64,000 nucleotides of DNA from Scolecobasidium constrictum UM 578 (GCA_000611715.1 AZYM01000232.1:1-64000), one strand, 5' to 3'; numbered from the stretch's first letter, positions 21,055 to 33,019 are shown. Notes: generated by a model from the sequence alone, not told the origin. Made by a program: numbers and translations.

Positions 21055-22677
21055 CTACTGACTCTCCTCCCACCGTCTAATGGTGGCAGTGTCGACCTGC
21101 GACTTAGCCATCTGTCGTGGACCAAGCACATTCCCTTGTGCATCATACCCGCCTACAACCACGTAGCCTCTACGCAACTCCTCGATGATAGTCAGTCGAT
21201 TCAGATCTTCTAAATCACCTTCGGCCTCTTCCTCATCGTCGTTCCCAGATTCCGAGTCTTCGGATTTGGTAAACCTCACCTCCTTTCTCGAGGTAGTCTT
21301 CAGCTTCTTGCTCCTTGGCTTAGAGTCCTCGCCATATTCATCTTCATCGCTTATAGTCTTGCGTCTACGCTTACCATTCTTCGATGCTGGCTCATCATCG
21401 GACGAAGAGCTGGACAGCACGACCTTCTTCTTCGGTGCCTTCTTCAGAGCCGGTCGTAGCCTCTTGGGCTCGGGCGATTGGGAAGAGTCATCACCTTCTC
21501 CATCGTCAGTCTTGATTGATCGGTTGCGCTCACTCGTCTGCTTCTTCGCCGCTGGTTTCCGTCTCGGTTTTCGTGCCGGCTCCTGCTCCTCGGAGGAGGA
21601 ATCACTAGAAATCTCAATAGTCACGTTAAAGGTGACGCGCTTGCGCTTGTGGGTGCGGGTACGAGAGGCTGTGGGGATATACTCATCTGAGTCTTCGTCG
21701 CTGTCTGCTTCTTGCTCTGGCGTTGAGGGTTCTTCTTCTAGTTCTTCTTCCTGTAGGTTTCGGTTAACGTCAGCATCGCCGTTACCTTGTTCATCGTCGC
21801 CATTGCTTTTAGATGTCGAGGAGCCCTCGACGCCCTTACCCGACCCACCTTGCTCATCCCGCTTATGACGCGCGCAAAATTCCCGCCAGTGTCGCACAAA
21901 CTCCTCATGCGCCTCCAAAACCTCAGGGTACTCCCAATTTCTGAGCAGCGTGCTCTCATCCACCAGCGGTTCCCCTTCATCAGACTCGGGCTCAGGAGAA
22001 GTCTCCATACCCGGGTCGTGCGGTACGAATACCGGGTTCACGGTCTCGGTCTCGGGAAGGAGTAGATCGGGGATAGGCGGCGTTCCCTCCATTCTCTGCG
22101 GAGTCAGGCGCGGACTCAGTGGAGGGATCAAGCCATTCTCGTCTCTAAGGTGGTCATGTGCGCTTTGCATGGGGTGGTGCGTTGTCCGCACACGCGCGTC
22201 GAGGATGCGACGATCTTGCAACGCGATCTCTTCTCCACCGACCTCTGCCCTCGTGATTATCGGTCTGATAATGCCGTTCTCATCCATGAAGAGACCGCGC
22301 GCGTACAAATTCACCGTTCTGTTCGCGTCAGTAACCTCCAGCTCGCCCTCAGAATCAACCTCACTCCCCGTCTTGTCACTGCCGCCTTCATACCCCACGT
22401 CCTCCCCATGTACTACTGGCCCAGGTAATACAAGGGATCCCTCGCTATCAGTTTCGCTGCCCTCTCCGTCGCTGTCCCCGGCTGCGTACTCATTCTGGTG
22501 CTGGTACGGCCGTCTGAGCATATTAATCGCATCCTGCTCCTCGCGCGGTGCAGGGATCGTCGCATCACTATCACTAGCGCTGTCATCGCTATCAAGAACC
22601 TGAGTACGTTGCCTCCGCGCTGCGGGGGCGTACTCACTCTGCTCTGCGTCCTCACTTCTTCGTCGTTTACCCGCCAT
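21055..22677 (-). CDS. Acidic, disordered probable nuclear protein
   Basis: Single exon, 540 residues, no family recognised. The start MAGKRRRSED and later KRKRVTF, KPRRKPAAKK and RSKKLKTTSRK are basic clusters typical of nuclear targeting. They alternate with long Asp/Glu/Ser tracts such as SDDSASDSD and SSSSSDDEP that would suit CK2 phosphorylation. A more conserved-looking stretch (residues about 115-285: TVNLYARGLFMDENGIIRP, then LRNWEYPEV and FVRHWREFC) may be the only folded part. No catalytic motif. It lies just upstream of, and on the same strand as, no known partner; the gene 3' of it on the other strand is the acetyltransferase, 52 bp away. Confidence 0.6.
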   Translation of the reverse strand: MAGKRRRSEDAEQSEYAPAARRQRTQVLDSDDSASDSDATIPAPREEQDAINMLRRPYQHQNEYAAGDSDGEGSETDSEGSLVLPGPVVHGEDVGYEGGSDKTGSEVDSEGELEVTDANRTVNLYARGLFMDENGIIRPIITRAEVGGEEIALQDRRILDARVRTTHHPMQSAHDHLRDENGLIPPLSPRLTPQRMEGTPPIPDLLLPETETVNPVFVPHDPGMETSPEPESDEGEPLVDESTLLRNWEYPEVLEAHEEFVRHWREFCARHKRDEQGGSGKGVEGSSTSKSNGDDEQGNGDADVNRNLQEEELEEEPSTPEQEADSDEDSDEYIPTASRTRTHKRKRVTFNVTIEISSDSSSEEQEPARKPRRKPAAKKQTSERNRSIKTDDGEGDDSSQSPEPKRLRPALKKAPKKKVVLSSSSSDDEPASKNGKRRRKTISDEDEYGEDSKPRSKKLKTTSRKEVRFTKSEDSESGNDDEEEAEGDLEDLNRLTIIEELRRGYVVVGGYDAQGNVLGPRQMAKSQVDTATIRRWEESQ

Positions 22678-23170
22678 GATTTCTGCTGTGTTCTATTTTG
22701 TGCTGGTGCTTTTTGCGTTCGTGAGTGTTGCAAATGTCGGAAGTTGAGGAGGGGAAACAATGCCTTTGACCACTTCACTGGAAGGCAGGATGTGCATATA
22801 ATACAAGGAGCGGGGGGATAATGGACATAAAGACGGGCCAGATGCACAAAGGGTACTTTGTTGTTCAGTACAATGCTTTGTGCTTATCAGCAGCACGTGA
22901 TTGATGCTTCGTTTTTTTCCTAGCAGTGTTACGTGCGTTGCGGATGGATATTCCAAGCTCTTGCAAGTTGTTATGCAGTTCGACTCTTGAGCACCACCAG
23001 GAACCGCCTATGGACATGAGTTCTCAGCAGGCGACGCTTTGTGCACGGCCGTAGAGCACGTGACCGAAACTTGGTAGATTGTGCTCCACCATCCATGCTC
23101 TGGTACGAGCTTGCGCCGCCTGATGCAAATGTGCTCATCGTATGTTGTTCACCCTCAGTCGTATCCCATC
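22678..23170. promoter_or_regulatory. Promoter interval with two CACGTG boxes
   Basis: 493 bp between CSN1 and the acidic protein, both on the minus strand. CACGTG lies at 22894-22899 and 23057-23062. The first is 217 bp upstream of the start at 22677. CACGTG is the core site for bHLH factors in fungi; function here is inferred. Confidence 0.3.
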
Positions 23171-24809
23171 TCACACCATCGCGGCCCCCCCACCACCCCT
23201 CTTCAGCTTGCCACCCCCACCACCCGGTCCACGAATACCCATCGCACCATTGAAGAAATCGCTGCCCTGCTCCACACCCAGAACGTTCCCGCCTCCCTGG
23301 TTCGGCGCCTTCAGGATCATGCCCGCCGCGCGCATGTTGATGGCGTGTAGTCGCAACCTCAGTGCATCTTCTGTGTTCTTGGCCATGGCGAGGGTGTCTT
23401 GGATGACGGAGATGCGGGAGTCGGGGTTGGGTGAGACAAGGACCTGGTTGCATTTTATATTAGCTCTTGATGTGAATAGAGGTAGATGAGGGGAAAGCAT
23501 ACCTTGTCCACGAGGTCAACTCGCGCCTCCAGATCTCCATTCTGTATCATATCCTGCAACTCCCTCTCCAGCGGCACATCCAGCAGTGACGTATTCGGGA
23601 ACTGGCTCTCAATCTCCTTCCACGTAACGCGACTATACGCACTAAACCACTGCACAATACACTTATGCCTCACCATCTCATAGATCTTCAAAAACTCGCC
23701 GACAAGGTAGTAGTCCAGCAAATAATCCGCCATGTACGCCTCCAGCACCGCGAGACACGACGTGTACTTGCTGCTGCAGAACATGCTGATCGCGCGGCGG
23801 ATGTGCGGTTCCAGCTCGAGGAGGGGGCGGAAGGAGGAATTGTCGAGCACGCGGCGCTGCAGCTCGGCGCGGTCCATGGTGGCGAGGGCGCAGAGGCCGC
23901 CGTAGATGGCGATGTCGTTGGGGGTCATGACTTGCCGCTGGAAGACGATGCCGCCTTGCGCATCTTGAGAGACCATGTATGTCTGGTCGACGTTGAGGAA
24001 GGCGCGCGCTGCCTCGCGGTAGTTGCTGCCTTGTAGGTGGGAGAGCCCCGCGCACGCGAACAAGATGGGCTCGTACTTGGCCTTATCCTCGGCCGCGAGT
24101 TGCAGCGCGCCGATCTTGGGTTGATAGCTCGCCGCGATGACCCAGTTCCGCTGCAGCACGGACACATACAACAGCTTAAACGTCATCTGCGCGATCTGCT
24201 TCTGCGTCGTGCAGAATTCGCGCATCTTGCCGTACGCCTTGAACGCCGCGGCGGGATCTCCCACACTGAGGTAGTGGTTCCCCAGATCCTCCTGCCCCAT
24301 GCGTATGCTCTCCTTGATCAGGTTGTTCTTGTAGCCCTTCAGCTCGTGCTCCATGCGGTCCGTGATGACCTTGACTTTGCGCGTCGTGTCTTCCGCCCAT
24401 GCTGTGTCTACTTGTGCGAGCGGGTCGGAGGGGCTGTGCTTGGCGAAGGACTCGACGGCGTGTAGGTAGAAGTCGACGTTGAGGCCGGATTTGAGGGAGG
24501 TGATGAGGGCGCGGAAGGCGTCGGTGGCGAGGGGTGGCGAGGTCGAGGCGATGTTGTAGAGTTTCCAGAGTCGGATGGGGCCTTCGTAGTTGGAGATGTA
24601 GGCTTCGAGCTCAAATTTGGGGAGGTCTGGGTGTTGTGTCAGTGTGCGGTCACTTTGGAGTGGTGAGCATGTGAGTGGCATCACAGCGGCAGCAATTACA
24701 GCCTTGCAATTGCTTGCTGCACATGATACGAGATTAGGAGCAACTCACCATTGACGACCCGTCGGCCGTTCGATCTCAGCTCCTGAAACCAAGGTGAGTC
24801 CTCCGCCAT
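23171..24809 (-). CDS. CSN1: COP9 signalosome subunit 1 (PCI-domain protein)
   Basis: Three exons (24809-24749, 24626-23503, 23443-23171), introns of 122 and 59 nt, 485 residues. It starts MAEDSPWFQELRSNG. The CSN1/Rpn7-type helical repeats follow: LPKFELEAYISNYEGPIRLW, GLNVDFYLHA, DLGNHYLSVGDPAAAFKAY and AKYEPILFACAGL. Then comes the PCI winged-helix region (FRPLLELEPHIRRAISMF, YLVGEFLKIYEMVR, then VDLVDK/VLVSPNPDSRI across the last splice). The C-terminus is Gly-rich. YEGPIRLWKL and the overall length favour CSN1 over proteasome Rpn7. The complex removes Nedd8 from cullins and in fungi controls development and secondary metabolism. Confidence 0.85.
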
Positions 24810-25075
24810 CTTCGCTACCGAGGAAGGAAAGTGAGGATGTTTGTGTTGTGTGCAGTAGCAGTGATGCAGCGGGCGGAATAAGTGCCTTGCGACTGGTCAA
24901 AGCTCCTGGAATCAGGCTTCAGCGCACGTGACTGCGTGTCGCGGGGTCTTCTCAAACGCGTCTCATCCACCTTTTCATTCTCGACATGTCCAGTGCTTCG
25001 AATCGCGCAATCATAGTGATCGCCACGAAGGTAAATTGTGCGGGTCATGATTCTCGTCGGACTTCGATGCCACCC

Positions 25076-25510
25076 TCATACACGCAATCTTGTACAGTAT
25101 ACAATGGATCTACGGCGACGGACTCTCCGGAGCTCCTCCTGGAACTGCGGATGCATCAGGACGAGTCTGCGTACCAGTGTTGCCAATGGACTCATCGATA
25201 GTTCTGCTAAACCGTCGAGGCTGAAGGGGGAGGGATAGAGATAAATTGTGTGGAAGAGCGTTCTGTTGATTGTCTTTTGGTTGGCGAGGGCGTGGCACGT
25301 CAGTCGTAGGGCGGAGCAAGTGTCTTTCCAATCGACGGGTTCTGAGCGTCCTCTGGGTCGGAGACTGGTGGTGTTAGCGAAGCTTTGTTGAAGAGAGAGT
25401 GATGGTCCTGACTTGTCGCCCTTCACCACAGGCATTAGATGCGGCAATATGATTTCGACGACGTCTTGTGGTATGTTGAGGAGACAACTTTGTTGCTGCA
25501 CACCTGCCAT
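25076..25510 (-). pseudogene. Truncated F-box-like protein gene
   Basis: Starts MAGVQQQSCLLNIPQDVVEI, a short F-box-like motif. The rest matches the full-length neighbour at 27583-29143: CSALRLTCHALANQKTI against CCALRLTCRALADHRTI, and LVLMHPQFQEE against TILMRPQFEEA. A 48 nt in-frame intron sits at the same phase as the neighbour's first intron (donor GTCAGG, acceptor CACCAG, about 25359-25406). Splicing gives 128 residues; retention gives 144. Similarity ends about 125 residues in, and the frame stops 267 bp before the CSN1 start, so roughly three quarters of the protein is missing. It may be a dead duplicate or a short F-box-only protein. Confidence 0.6.
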
Positions 25511-25909
25511 GATGTCGCAGAAACTCTGACAGAAACGATGCACTTTGGTGGCAATAATGTTAAAATGGTGGTGTAGATGCTGGAGGAATCGCCGGTTCAC
25601 CGTGTTCAGCATGCAGATAATCCGATCGATTGAGCTCCTAATGCTGCGCGCCTGCCATGCCTTATGAACCATCGGGATCGCAAGCAATGGCTAAGCCACA
25701 CGAGGTCATTGTAAGGCAAGTACAACACAAACACCATTTTTGCTGATTTTCAGCCCTGACAAATCGTGCGGAGAAGAAGTCAATGATCGATGATACAATG
25801 AGATTGGCAAGCGTGACGTTCAGCAGACAGGCCATTCGCGTCTACACAACAGGTCTTCGGTTCCCCTTCAGTTCTCTGTAACTCAATCGGGGCACTCCTC
25901 ACACCATCA
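25511..25909. other. Intergenic region
   Basis: 399 bp between the truncated F-box-like gene and the NmrA-like gene. Nothing recognised. Confidence 0.4.
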
Positions 25910-26959
25910 TCACAATATCCAGTCCTGCGCCCTCACAAACGCCTCGATGCCTTCAATTGCCACGCCCAGCTCTTCGCCCCTCTTCAACTCGCCAACCCCA
26001 AACTCTGTCACAAATTTCACCAACTCCACGAACGCCTCCCTGATCTCTTCTGGCACCATCGCCGCATACTCCGCCTCACTCACAACCTTACTCTGCGCCT
26101 TCCTTCCCATGACCCGTCCCCACGTCGCAGCGTAGTCCACACTCGTGATCTCCGCCGTCGCAGCCAGCACGTTGATGCCGGGTGGATGATTGATTACGAG
26201 GGACTTGACGAAGGCGCCGGCGTCACGGATGGCCCACAACTCAGGGTGCGCGGTATGTTCACCTGAGCAATCAAGCCAGAGGAATGAATAACTCCCATCC
26301 GTTTCCTTCTGCGGTGCCAAGGCCGGGATGTATCCCCAGTTCTCAAGGTAATTGCCCATAGTCACCGTTGACATCTTTTCCGCGAGCTGAGGGAGATTGG
26401 CGTGGATATAGGCTTCGGCAGCGGCTTTGGCGTCGAATTCGTAGGCGTATGTGCACTTTCCCTTGCTGATCTGGCTCACTGTTGGGAGCGTGGAGAAGAC
26501 GTAACGCTCGAGCGTAGGCAGAACATCGGGAGAGCTGGCTGCTAAAGCGGCGTTGATCCCCTGCTGCCGTTCTAGATCACCTGCAAAGGCGGCAAAACTC
26601 TTTCCAGCCTCGCGAGCCTGACGCTGGAGTTTTTCATCTGTAGATACGCGACGGGCATTGGACGCGTAGTCCGTGACTGTAAAGATGGCGTGGGAGCCGG
26701 CGAATGCTGTGGTTAGAGACGCAACATCGTCCAGATCTGCTATCACAATCTCGATGCCCTTAGCTGCGAGGGCAGTGGCTTTCGGCGAGGTGGTATCACG
26801 AGTGAGACCGCGGACGTGCCAGTCTGGCTCCTTGAGGAAATGCGCGGCTACCGAGGAGCCCTGCGAGCATATCTGTTAGTTCTTGACAACGAGCGCGTGG
26901 CAGACTGGACCTACTTGGGTGCCGGTGACGCCGACGATGGTGATGGTCTTTGAGGGCAT
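25910..26959 (-). CDS. NmrA-like NAD(P)-binding protein
   Basis: Two exons (26959-26915, 26860-25910), 54 nt intron, 331 residues. The start MPSKTITIVGVTGTQGSSVA, made by the splice, is a Rossmann loop of GxxGxxG type. KEPDWHVRGLTRDTT, GIEIVIADLDDVASL and GSHAIFTVTDYAS follow in the order seen in NmrA and HSCARG proteins, atypical SDRs that often lack the catalytic YxxxK. They commonly sense the NAD(P) redox state or act as reductases. The C-terminal half (residues about 140-320) is the usual substrate or partner-binding lobe. No targeting signal. Specific role unknown. Confidence 0.8.
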
Positions 26960-27582
26960 GCTGACTGGACTATTAGATGAGCTCGCTGAAGAAGTGCTCC
27001 AAATGAATATGTTCACAATTCGTTTCAATGGCACAACCAAGCTCTTTATACCCGTCCCTCATCGCCTTCAGCTCAGTCCTTCACACGACCGATTTGCTTG
27101 CAAATCAACCTCCATCCAGTCCATCAAGTCCATCAAGTCCATCTCCACTCGAAGACATCCAACCTCTTGACGAGAGGATTTCCAATCAGCCTCTTTGGAT
27201 TTCATAGTATCTTCATTTGAGGCTCTAAACGAGCATTCGTGTGATTGGTGCGAGGAAACGAGTTTTAGTGTCAGTAGTCTCGGACTTTCGGAGTCCGCCT
27301 CGTTGCGTACTAGCTGAAATGGGACTGGAGACGGTTTTATGGCGGCGGTTTCAATTGAAAGGCTAGAAAGGGCAATTCTGCTTGGAGTCTAGATACATGA
27401 GCTGCTTTACAGTAGAACTGCATCAGCGCCTGGTACATACTTATGAAAATGGCCAGACGGAATCTAGAATGAACAGTGAGTGCTGCTCGTAATGCAAGTA
27501 TGAATGAAGAGCATCAGATTCGGGCGTATTGTTCCTCTTGTCGCCGTCCGCCTGAAGATCATCTCAAGGCTCCTTGCTGCCT
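26960..27582. other. Intergenic region with short CCATCAAGT repeat
   Basis: About 620 bp. A 9-mer repeat (ccatcaagt and variants) runs over about 27110-27142. No gene was recognised. Confidence 0.45.
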
Positions 27583-29143
27583 TCAAGCACTGACATCGCC
27601 AAACATCTGACACAGGTCCCTTGTCCATGAAGCCTCTCCCGTGATGTACTTCCTCAAATCCTCTCGAAATGTTGCACCCTGCTTCAAGTAGATGAAGCTG
27701 CTCCACTCTTCCGCCCAATAGTGTCCATCAGTGGATACCGAGAATGATGAAGTCGGATCGCCGTTGGAGTCCTCAGGGCGGCAATCAATGAGCTCCGACC
27801 ATTCCATCCGACGGCCACGCAGAATGCCAAAGATGGTGCGCCAGTAGCATCGGTTGATGATCAGGCCCGTGATGCGCAAACGACAGAGTGTCTCGTGGCG
27901 GCGCAGGAATTGCACTAGTGCGGCGGTGCTGAAGCTATCCGCAGAGAAACACGGGCGCAAACACAACTTTTCCAGGACTGGGAAGACTTGCCCAAATAGC
28001 GGCTCGATGACAATGACAGGCCTCGCGATCAAAGGGTCGTAGTAGGAGTTGCGGCCTATATCGAGGGTGTGAAGAGTCTCGTTTGCACTCTGAATGATGG
28101 GCTGAAGCGCACATCCTGACAAGGTAGCATCGTAGTCAGAATCCAGGTCAAGACGCAATGACCTCAAGCCGTATAGTCGAAGTCGTTGCCAAATACATTT
28201 GAATTCATCGTCGTCGATGGCTGGTGTGATCGTGATGCCTCGGGTCGTTGCTAGCTCTAGCAACACCGGGCTCGCTAGCGACAACATCCGCAGAGCCTAC
28301 GGGAGGAATGACTCGCAATGTTCTGCACCGTCATCGGCTGCGGTACGAAAATTGACTTCAGGAAAGCGCGCAGAGATGAAGTCTCCAAAGCCGCCATCAA
28401 ATTCACACCAAGAAGATGCGTTATGATACCCAGGTCCGCCATTGATGACCGCTGAAGTCAAGTTTGGCAGGCAGGAAATGAGATGAGCTCCAAACTCCAC
28501 GTACGTACCACTCTCTAGCAATCTCTTCTGCTCATTGAGTAGCTCGACATATCTCTCATGAGCGTGATCCACCTCTGGCGCATGATTCAAATCGATGTAG
28601 TCGCGTGCAACTTGCCGAGCCTCATCTTCCTCGTCGAACAGTCGATCATGGTCAAGTTCATACGTGTCGCTGTCCTCGGAATCTTCACGAAGGATGTCAA
28701 CGACAGCATCGCAGAAGTGGCCATTGCGCTTCATGTAACCAGCTTTCACTCGGTACGCTTCTTCGAACTGCGGTCGCATCAAGATTGTTCTGCGCACGTG
28801 CAGTGCCAGGGAGCTTGTCGAGAACGCAGCAAGATTTTGGAGGCTGAAGTCAAGTGGATACAGGTACACCGCGTGAAACAAAGCTCCGCCAATTGTTCTG
28901 TGGTCAGCTAATGCTCGACAGGTGAGGCGAAGTGCACAGCAGTCGGCTTTCCAGTCAAACGGGAACAGAGTGAGTCTGGTGCTATCGAGAGCCGGGAGGC
29001 TGATCCTCGTTAGCGAGGAGTTACTGCTCAGTGGTAAACACGAACCTGTTGCCTCTGATGACAGGCATCAGGTATGGCAGGATCATTTCAAACACATCCT
29101 GTGGCAAGTCCAGCAGAAGACTTCGCTGAGGTGGAGTGGCCAT
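27583..29143 (-). CDS. F-box-like/leucine-rich repeat-type protein
   Basis: Exon 1 29143-29046, intron 29000-29045 (46 nt, donor GTTCGT), then two blocks in one frame separated by a TAG at 28297-28299. If that TAG is the acceptor of a 60 nt intron (28297-28356, weak donor GTCAAT), the protein has 484 residues. Otherwise it stops at about 266. The N-terminus (LLLDLPQDVFEMILPYLMP) is F-box-like. The second block has repeated LRxLxL-type segments (LRMLSLASPVLLEL, LRSLRLDLDSD, LHTLDIGRN, LEKLCLRP). These layouts usually select substrates for SCF ubiquitin ligases. A truncated paralog lies at 25076-25510. Confidence 0.55.
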
Positions 29144-29931
29144 GGCTAGCGATCGATGGTTCTGGGAACCACGATGCAAAAGAGGAGAAAATTTTGTGAT
29201 CGTGGCATGTTAGAAGAGGTTCAGGTGCGGGACACGTGAACCGGCCCTGTCATTGAGGAAGGTGCAACCTGAGCAACTGCCCTCTTGTTGTCCTATGATC
29301 GCTGTAAGCTCTCTAAGAATTTACAAATCACCGGAGAAGAACGCGATGAGCAGTCAGCTATATCAGATGGCTCTCAATCGTTATGCATCACGTCCAAAAT
29401 ATGTCCGTTTTCGCTGCTGGTCGTGCTTGCCTTTTCGCAGCTTCCAATAGCCATAAGCAACGCATTGCAATTTCGGCCATCAGCACAGCTTTTGAGCAGC
29501 TAAGACGTCGTTTGCTGTGTCAGCATAGAGGGTGGACCATAGGTCTCGTATCGCGATGCGTTGCCCAAGCACAGCAGAAGTGAGCGAAAACTGCATGGGA
29601 AAGTGGATGGCTATCGAACTAGATATGTAATGATGAGCAACAAAGGACCCATCCTTCGGCAACGCCTGTCCCACAGACTCAAGAGGCAACATTCGTCAAG
29701 CATTAGCAACGAGGACTCGCAGGTTTCATCCAGACACCGAAATCCGCATAATCATCATTGCACGATAAAGTCGGCGGCATCCTGGAAAATGACGTTGCCT
29801 GATGTTCGCCAAAACACTCTCATATCTGACCAAAGCGGTCCATTCTACCCTCTCCTTGGCGGCTACCATGAGCAAGGTCCTGCGTCGCTACCGCATATGC
29901 ACATGGTCGGGCGCCAATAAAACCTGTACGT
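29144..29931. other. Intergenic region
   Basis: 788 bp. Several short frames but none with recognisable sequence. Confidence 0.4.
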
Positions 29932-30292
29932 CTAGATTGCTTCGTAACCACCGCTGCGGTGGTGTGCGCGGTTCGAGAACAAGAAGTAGATGAGAGCGCC
30001 GGCGACTGGGAAGATGAAGACGAGAAGTGCCCAAAGCAGCTTATTGGGAACTGGTCGGTTCGATTGCAAGACCTCGACTGTGATATATTAGCATATCTGT
30101 ACACAAGTCATAACGTGAACAAGACGCACTCCAGACGATGATATCAAGCACGAGGACGATGAAACCGACGATACCGCCACCAAGACCATAATGCCAACTT
30201 TGAGGGCCATGATGACCTTGCGTGGTGGGGGCAGCCAAGGCAGCTCCGAAGAGCGCGAGCTGGAGAAGCGTGTTCAAGAGGAAGTTGAACAT
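29932..30292 (-). CDS. PLDc_N-type small membrane protein
   Basis: Two exons (30292-30130, 30077-29932), 52 nt intron with a TGCTAATA branch site, 102 residues. The first 21 residues (MFNFLLNTLLQLALFGAALAA) form a signal peptide or membrane segment. After GLGGGIVGFIVLVLDIIVWI comes EVLQSNRPVPNKLLWALLV, then FPVAGALIYFLFSNR. Two helices around a conserved NR/K-P turn are the mark of the phospholipase D nuclease N-terminal (PLDc_N) domain. Here it stands alone, as often in fungi. Function unknown; probably in an internal membrane. Confidence 0.75.
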
Positions 30293-30661
30293 GGTGATTG
30301 TGGATTTGAAGATATTTGAAGACGAACTCTGTGTGGTATGGAGGGCGAGGGATATGCGAGAGTGTGAGAGTGAAAGGAAGATGGCGATGGGAACTCTGTA
30401 GCCTGGAGGTTGGATCGGATTAGCTTGCGTCAACGTGACCTGTTGTCACGCGAGCGTGCAGGTGGCGCAAAGCATGGTACGTCATTTCTTATGCCTAGGG
30501 CTCCAAGGCTATAGGAAGTCACGTGATATTATTGCACGGACTTCGCGAACGCCGCTTCCGTGTCTGCAGGAGCAATGCACCACTGAACAACGGCCTGAAT
30601 ATTCATTGACAGAAAAGCTATTCACTGCCGATGGAGTCCATTCCATCATTGAAGTCCGATC
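30293..30661. promoter_or_regulatory. Divergent promoter, PLDc_N gene / Zn2Cys6 regulator
   Basis: 369 bp. It contains CACGTG at 30521-30526 and a palindrome TGAATATTCA at 30596-30605, preceded by C. That resembles the half-site of the CTGAATCA/TGATTCAG motif repeated further along the cluster, which may point to autoregulation (inference). Confidence 0.3.
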
Positions 30662-32877
30662 ATGTCGCCGTACGGGAGAGCATGTCTTCAGTGCACGAAA
30701 GCGAAAGTCCGATGTGCATATTCCGATAAAGCAGACAAGGGTCCGTGCGAGAGGTATGTCTCCGTCCCAAACTTCTCCTCACCAGTATTTCCATCAACAG
30801 ATCGTGTCATACCATTGAAACTATCCGAACATTTAAGGCTAATTCAATCTCAAGATGCGCTCGTCTCAAGAAAGACTGTCAGCCCGCACCGCGCTCACGC
30901 GTGCCGAAGAACAAGCATCGCGTCGACAAGCACAGTGCTCTGGAGGCCAGGGTCGATGGAATCGTCGAAATCTTGAAGCGATCTCAGAACATCCCAGACC
31001 TTGATCTTCGCCAGTCGAACAGTCCTGATCCTTCAGCTCGACCCCAAAGATGTGGTCCAGCTCTTGCTGCAACGCCCTTATACCAGCTGTCAATTCAGGC
31101 TGGAAATCAGGAGAAAGACCCTCTATCCACTGCAGCAAAGCTATCAGATGTCACGAAAGTCACATGCGAGGATGCCCTCGCCGACGCAACATCTCGGCCC
31201 AAAGACGCGTCTCAGCAGGATAGCTATGGGACGGAACCGCGTCATCATCCTGGTAGACCGAAGGGTGGACTACCTGTTGCGAGCCCCTTCGGATACTTGC
31301 TGAGTGCAGCCACAGACGAGGTAGAAGGTCGTAATCAGACGTCACCTCTCAGGATCGAAAGCTCTGCTACTGGCCATATGAGTCGACAATATCCAACACC
31401 GGCTTCAAGCATTGTCGATGGTCCAGCAGAAACCAACGAGGAGCTGCAAGGAATACTGGACACATATCGCGAGATCATGTTCCCGTTCTCACCCGTCGTA
31501 TACCTGGGTTCCGACGTTAGCATCGAACATATGGTCAACGAGCGACCACATCTCTGGACCGTGATCCAGATGATCTGCACGAAGAAGCTGGTCCGCCAGC
31601 TGGCACTCGGCGACGAAATCAATCGCATGATCGCACAAAAATTGATCATCGAGGGCGAACGAACTTTTGACATGTTGTGTGCCCTGCTGGTGTACATCAA
31701 TTGGGGCCAGTTCTCTTGCGTGAAGGCAAACCTCAGCCCACCCATCCATCTCGCCTATGCTTTAGCAGGTGACCTGGGACTTCTCAAGCCCGCGCCACAA
31801 ACATCACCAGCGGTCATGATGAACTTCACGCAAGCTGGATGTCCAAAGCCACCACAGGCTCTCGCGGTTAAGAAGCGCACGATCGAGGAGAGGCGTGTGG
31901 TTCTGGGCCTCTTCTACGTCTGGGGGATATGCGCATGCTTCTTTCAGCGAACGGAGCCCATGAGATGGACGCATTATCTAGAAGAATGTCTAGCTATGCT
32001 AACGGAGCTGAATGATCTTCCGTCAGATCAATTGCTAACTACGCTCGTCCGCATTCAGATCATTGCAAACAGCATGCAATCTGACAGCTGGAACGAGACA
32101 TATCCAATGTCGTCTCCAGGACAGAAAGCACCACGATCGCATATGATGCCCTTGCACAAAATGCAGCTTGACGAGCTGAAGCGCGCCATTCCAACTGGTA
32201 TGAAAAACAATCCCATCTTGCGATATCATTTGGTCGGCGCCGAAATTTGCCTCCATGAGCATTATCTGTCTCCTCCCGCAGCTCCACTCACCAGTTTGCC
32301 TGATCAAACCAGGCATGTCGAAGGCTTATGGGCTTGCTTCAACACGGTCAAGTCTTATACCGACTACTTTTTCGACATTGACGACGGTCGCATTCCGCTG
32401 AAGGACTACCTATACTTGCCGATCTGCGTGTACACCCATCTGGGACATAGTCTTGTCGCTATCTTTAGGCTGTCAACGTTTGAGGCATCAGGCATTCCAT
32501 GGGATCGGCAGTATGTCATCAAAGAGGTAGATCTGGGCAAAGTCGTGCGACAGTGGATCCACATCATGGAGTCATCCCCAAAGGAGGCTGGAATCGACAT
32601 CAGAGGTGCGGAAGGACAAGAAAGTCAGTGGGAGTACTCAAGGAAGATTCTGCAGCCAACGATACTAAAGTGGTGGGAGTCGAAAGTAAGACCATCAATC
32701 ATGGGGTCAGAGAACGAAGCCGAGCAAGCCAGTGATGTACAACAACCGACGATCCCATCGGAGACGTTTGATGCGAACATGCCTGATATGGACTTTGGAG
32801 ATATTGACTTCAATTTCGACACGGAGATATGGATGCGAGATATGTTAAGCAGTGGATTTGACTTCAAGACATGGTGA
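30662..32877 (+). CDS. Zn(II)2Cys6 transcription factor
   Basis: Two exons (30662-30753, 30855-32877), 101 nt intron, 704 residues. The DNA-binding domain is complete only after splicing: C8-x2-C11-x6-C18-x10-C29-x2-C32-x6-C39. A short linker (RSRVPKNKHRVDKH) leads to a probable dimerisation helix (ALEARVDGIVEILKRS). Residues about 225-620 look like the fungal-specific middle homology region (VVLGLFYVWGICACFFQRT, LRYHLVGAEICLHEHYLSP). The C-terminus is acidic and aromatic (MDFGDIDFNFDTE), a likely activation patch. It heads a group of P450, exporter and ABM genes and is the natural candidate for their pathway-specific regulator. Confidence 0.9.
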
Positions 32878-33019
32878 TTATCGACGGCACTGGCAGTACC
32901 TAAGCAAGTCATCCTAATGTGCTCTCGCTCTCGACAGAACCTGGATCAAACAACAACCTCAGACGATCCAGTTCCGCGGCTCGCGGCTCGTAATGGAATC
33001 TCGGAGCATATCATCACCT

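Noticed and set aside
23665..24465. Plus-strand frames of 123-142 residues
   Set aside because: They lie antisense to the conserved CSN1 coding region and show no family motif.
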